Source: an uncultured Spirochaetia bacterium (lineage in GTDB: Bacteria > Spirochaetota > UBA6919). Taken from it: a stretch of DNA of 6,313 nucleotides. The DNA lies in NCBI GenBank assembly GCA_913053665.1, contig CAJXGR010000198.1, positions 1-6,313 on the forward strand, read 5' to 3'. The notes beneath the pieces are model-generated. The model did not search any database. It saw only the letters and a list, made by a program, of their open reading frames with translations, and was not told the origin of the DNA. Shown in pieces: positions 6,276 through 6,313 of this stretch. The translations under genes and the position numbers were made by a program. Each line of letters begins with the position of its first letter. Position 1 is the first letter of the stretch.

Positions 6276-6313
6276 TATAATCGCCCATACCTCTGATCAG
6301 ATGAGGGATATGG
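6276..6313 (+). promoter_or_regulatory. TATAAT hexamer and imperfect inverted repeat at the right edge
   Basis: TATAAT at 6276-6281 is a perfect -10 hexamer, but no good -35 lies 16-18 bases upstream. Just after it, 6285-6313 can fold: CCATA pairs with TATGG and CC with GG around the palindromic core CTGATCAG at 6292-6299, with bulges on the right arm. No T-tract is visible before the window ends. This may be the promoter and operator of a next gene, or a termination or repeat structure. Between the stop at 6236 and this point only a 19-codon frame starting at 6237 exists, which I do not call a gene. Confidence 0.25.

Noticed and set aside
6237..6296. A 19-codon frame starting immediately after the lipoprotein stop
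   Set aside because: It is too short, has no separate ribosome binding site, and is rich in Tyr and Ser as expected from TAT/TCT-rich noncoding DNA.

Overview
The window looks like chromosomal DNA of a Gram-negative bacterium of middling G+C content; I cannot name the phylum. This rests on the multi-subunit 2-oxo acid dehydrogenase of bacterial type, a predicted lipoprotein with a long Lys/Pro-rich linker, and clear AGGAGG-type ribosome binding sites. The metabolic genes are visibly richer in G+C than the right-hand part (one 60-base row of E1 beta is 63% G+C, while two rows of the central intergenic region are 30%).

Left part, minus strand (195-4502): a tight four-gene operon read right to left. 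It encodes the E1 alpha and E1 beta subunits and the E2 acyltransferase of a 2-oxo acid dehydrogenase complex, then a Glu/Leu/Phe/Val-family amino acid dehydrogenase. E1 alpha and E1 beta are 1 base apart, E1 beta and E2 overlap by 4 bases (ATGA), and the dehydrogenase follows after 57 bases with its own strong ribosome binding site. The dehydrogenase has Ile where glutamate dehydrogenases carry the lysine that binds the substrate side-chain carboxylate. The simplest reading is a catabolic unit: an NAD-dependent leucine-type dehydrogenase deaminates branched-chain amino acids to 2-oxo acids, and the E1/E2 complex converts these to acyl-CoA. A pyruvate role for the complex is not excluded. No E3 (lipoamide dehydrogenase) gene is present, so it must be encoded elsewhere.

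Centre (4503-4892): an AT-rich divergent intergenic region of 390 bases. It holds the E1 alpha ribosome binding site and two overlapping inverted repeats just upstream, which could be an operator or leader structure. I found no convincing promoter.

Right part, plus strand (4893-6236): one gene for a very basic, secreted, probably lipid-anchored protein of unknown function, with conserved-looking motifs such as YPFSGPD and ILQDDSG. The last 77 bases hold a perfect TATAAT hexamer and an imperfect inverted repeat cut by the window edge.

Left edge (1-194): the window opens inside or at the edge of a perfect palindrome that resembles a dispersed bacterial repeat. A good sigma70-like promoter follows, pointing into the 3' end of the dehydrogenase gene. 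Nothing here is clearly a new defence or mobile system. The least understood items are the orphan lipoprotein, the edge palindrome with its convergent promoter, and the overlapping dyads before E1 alpha.
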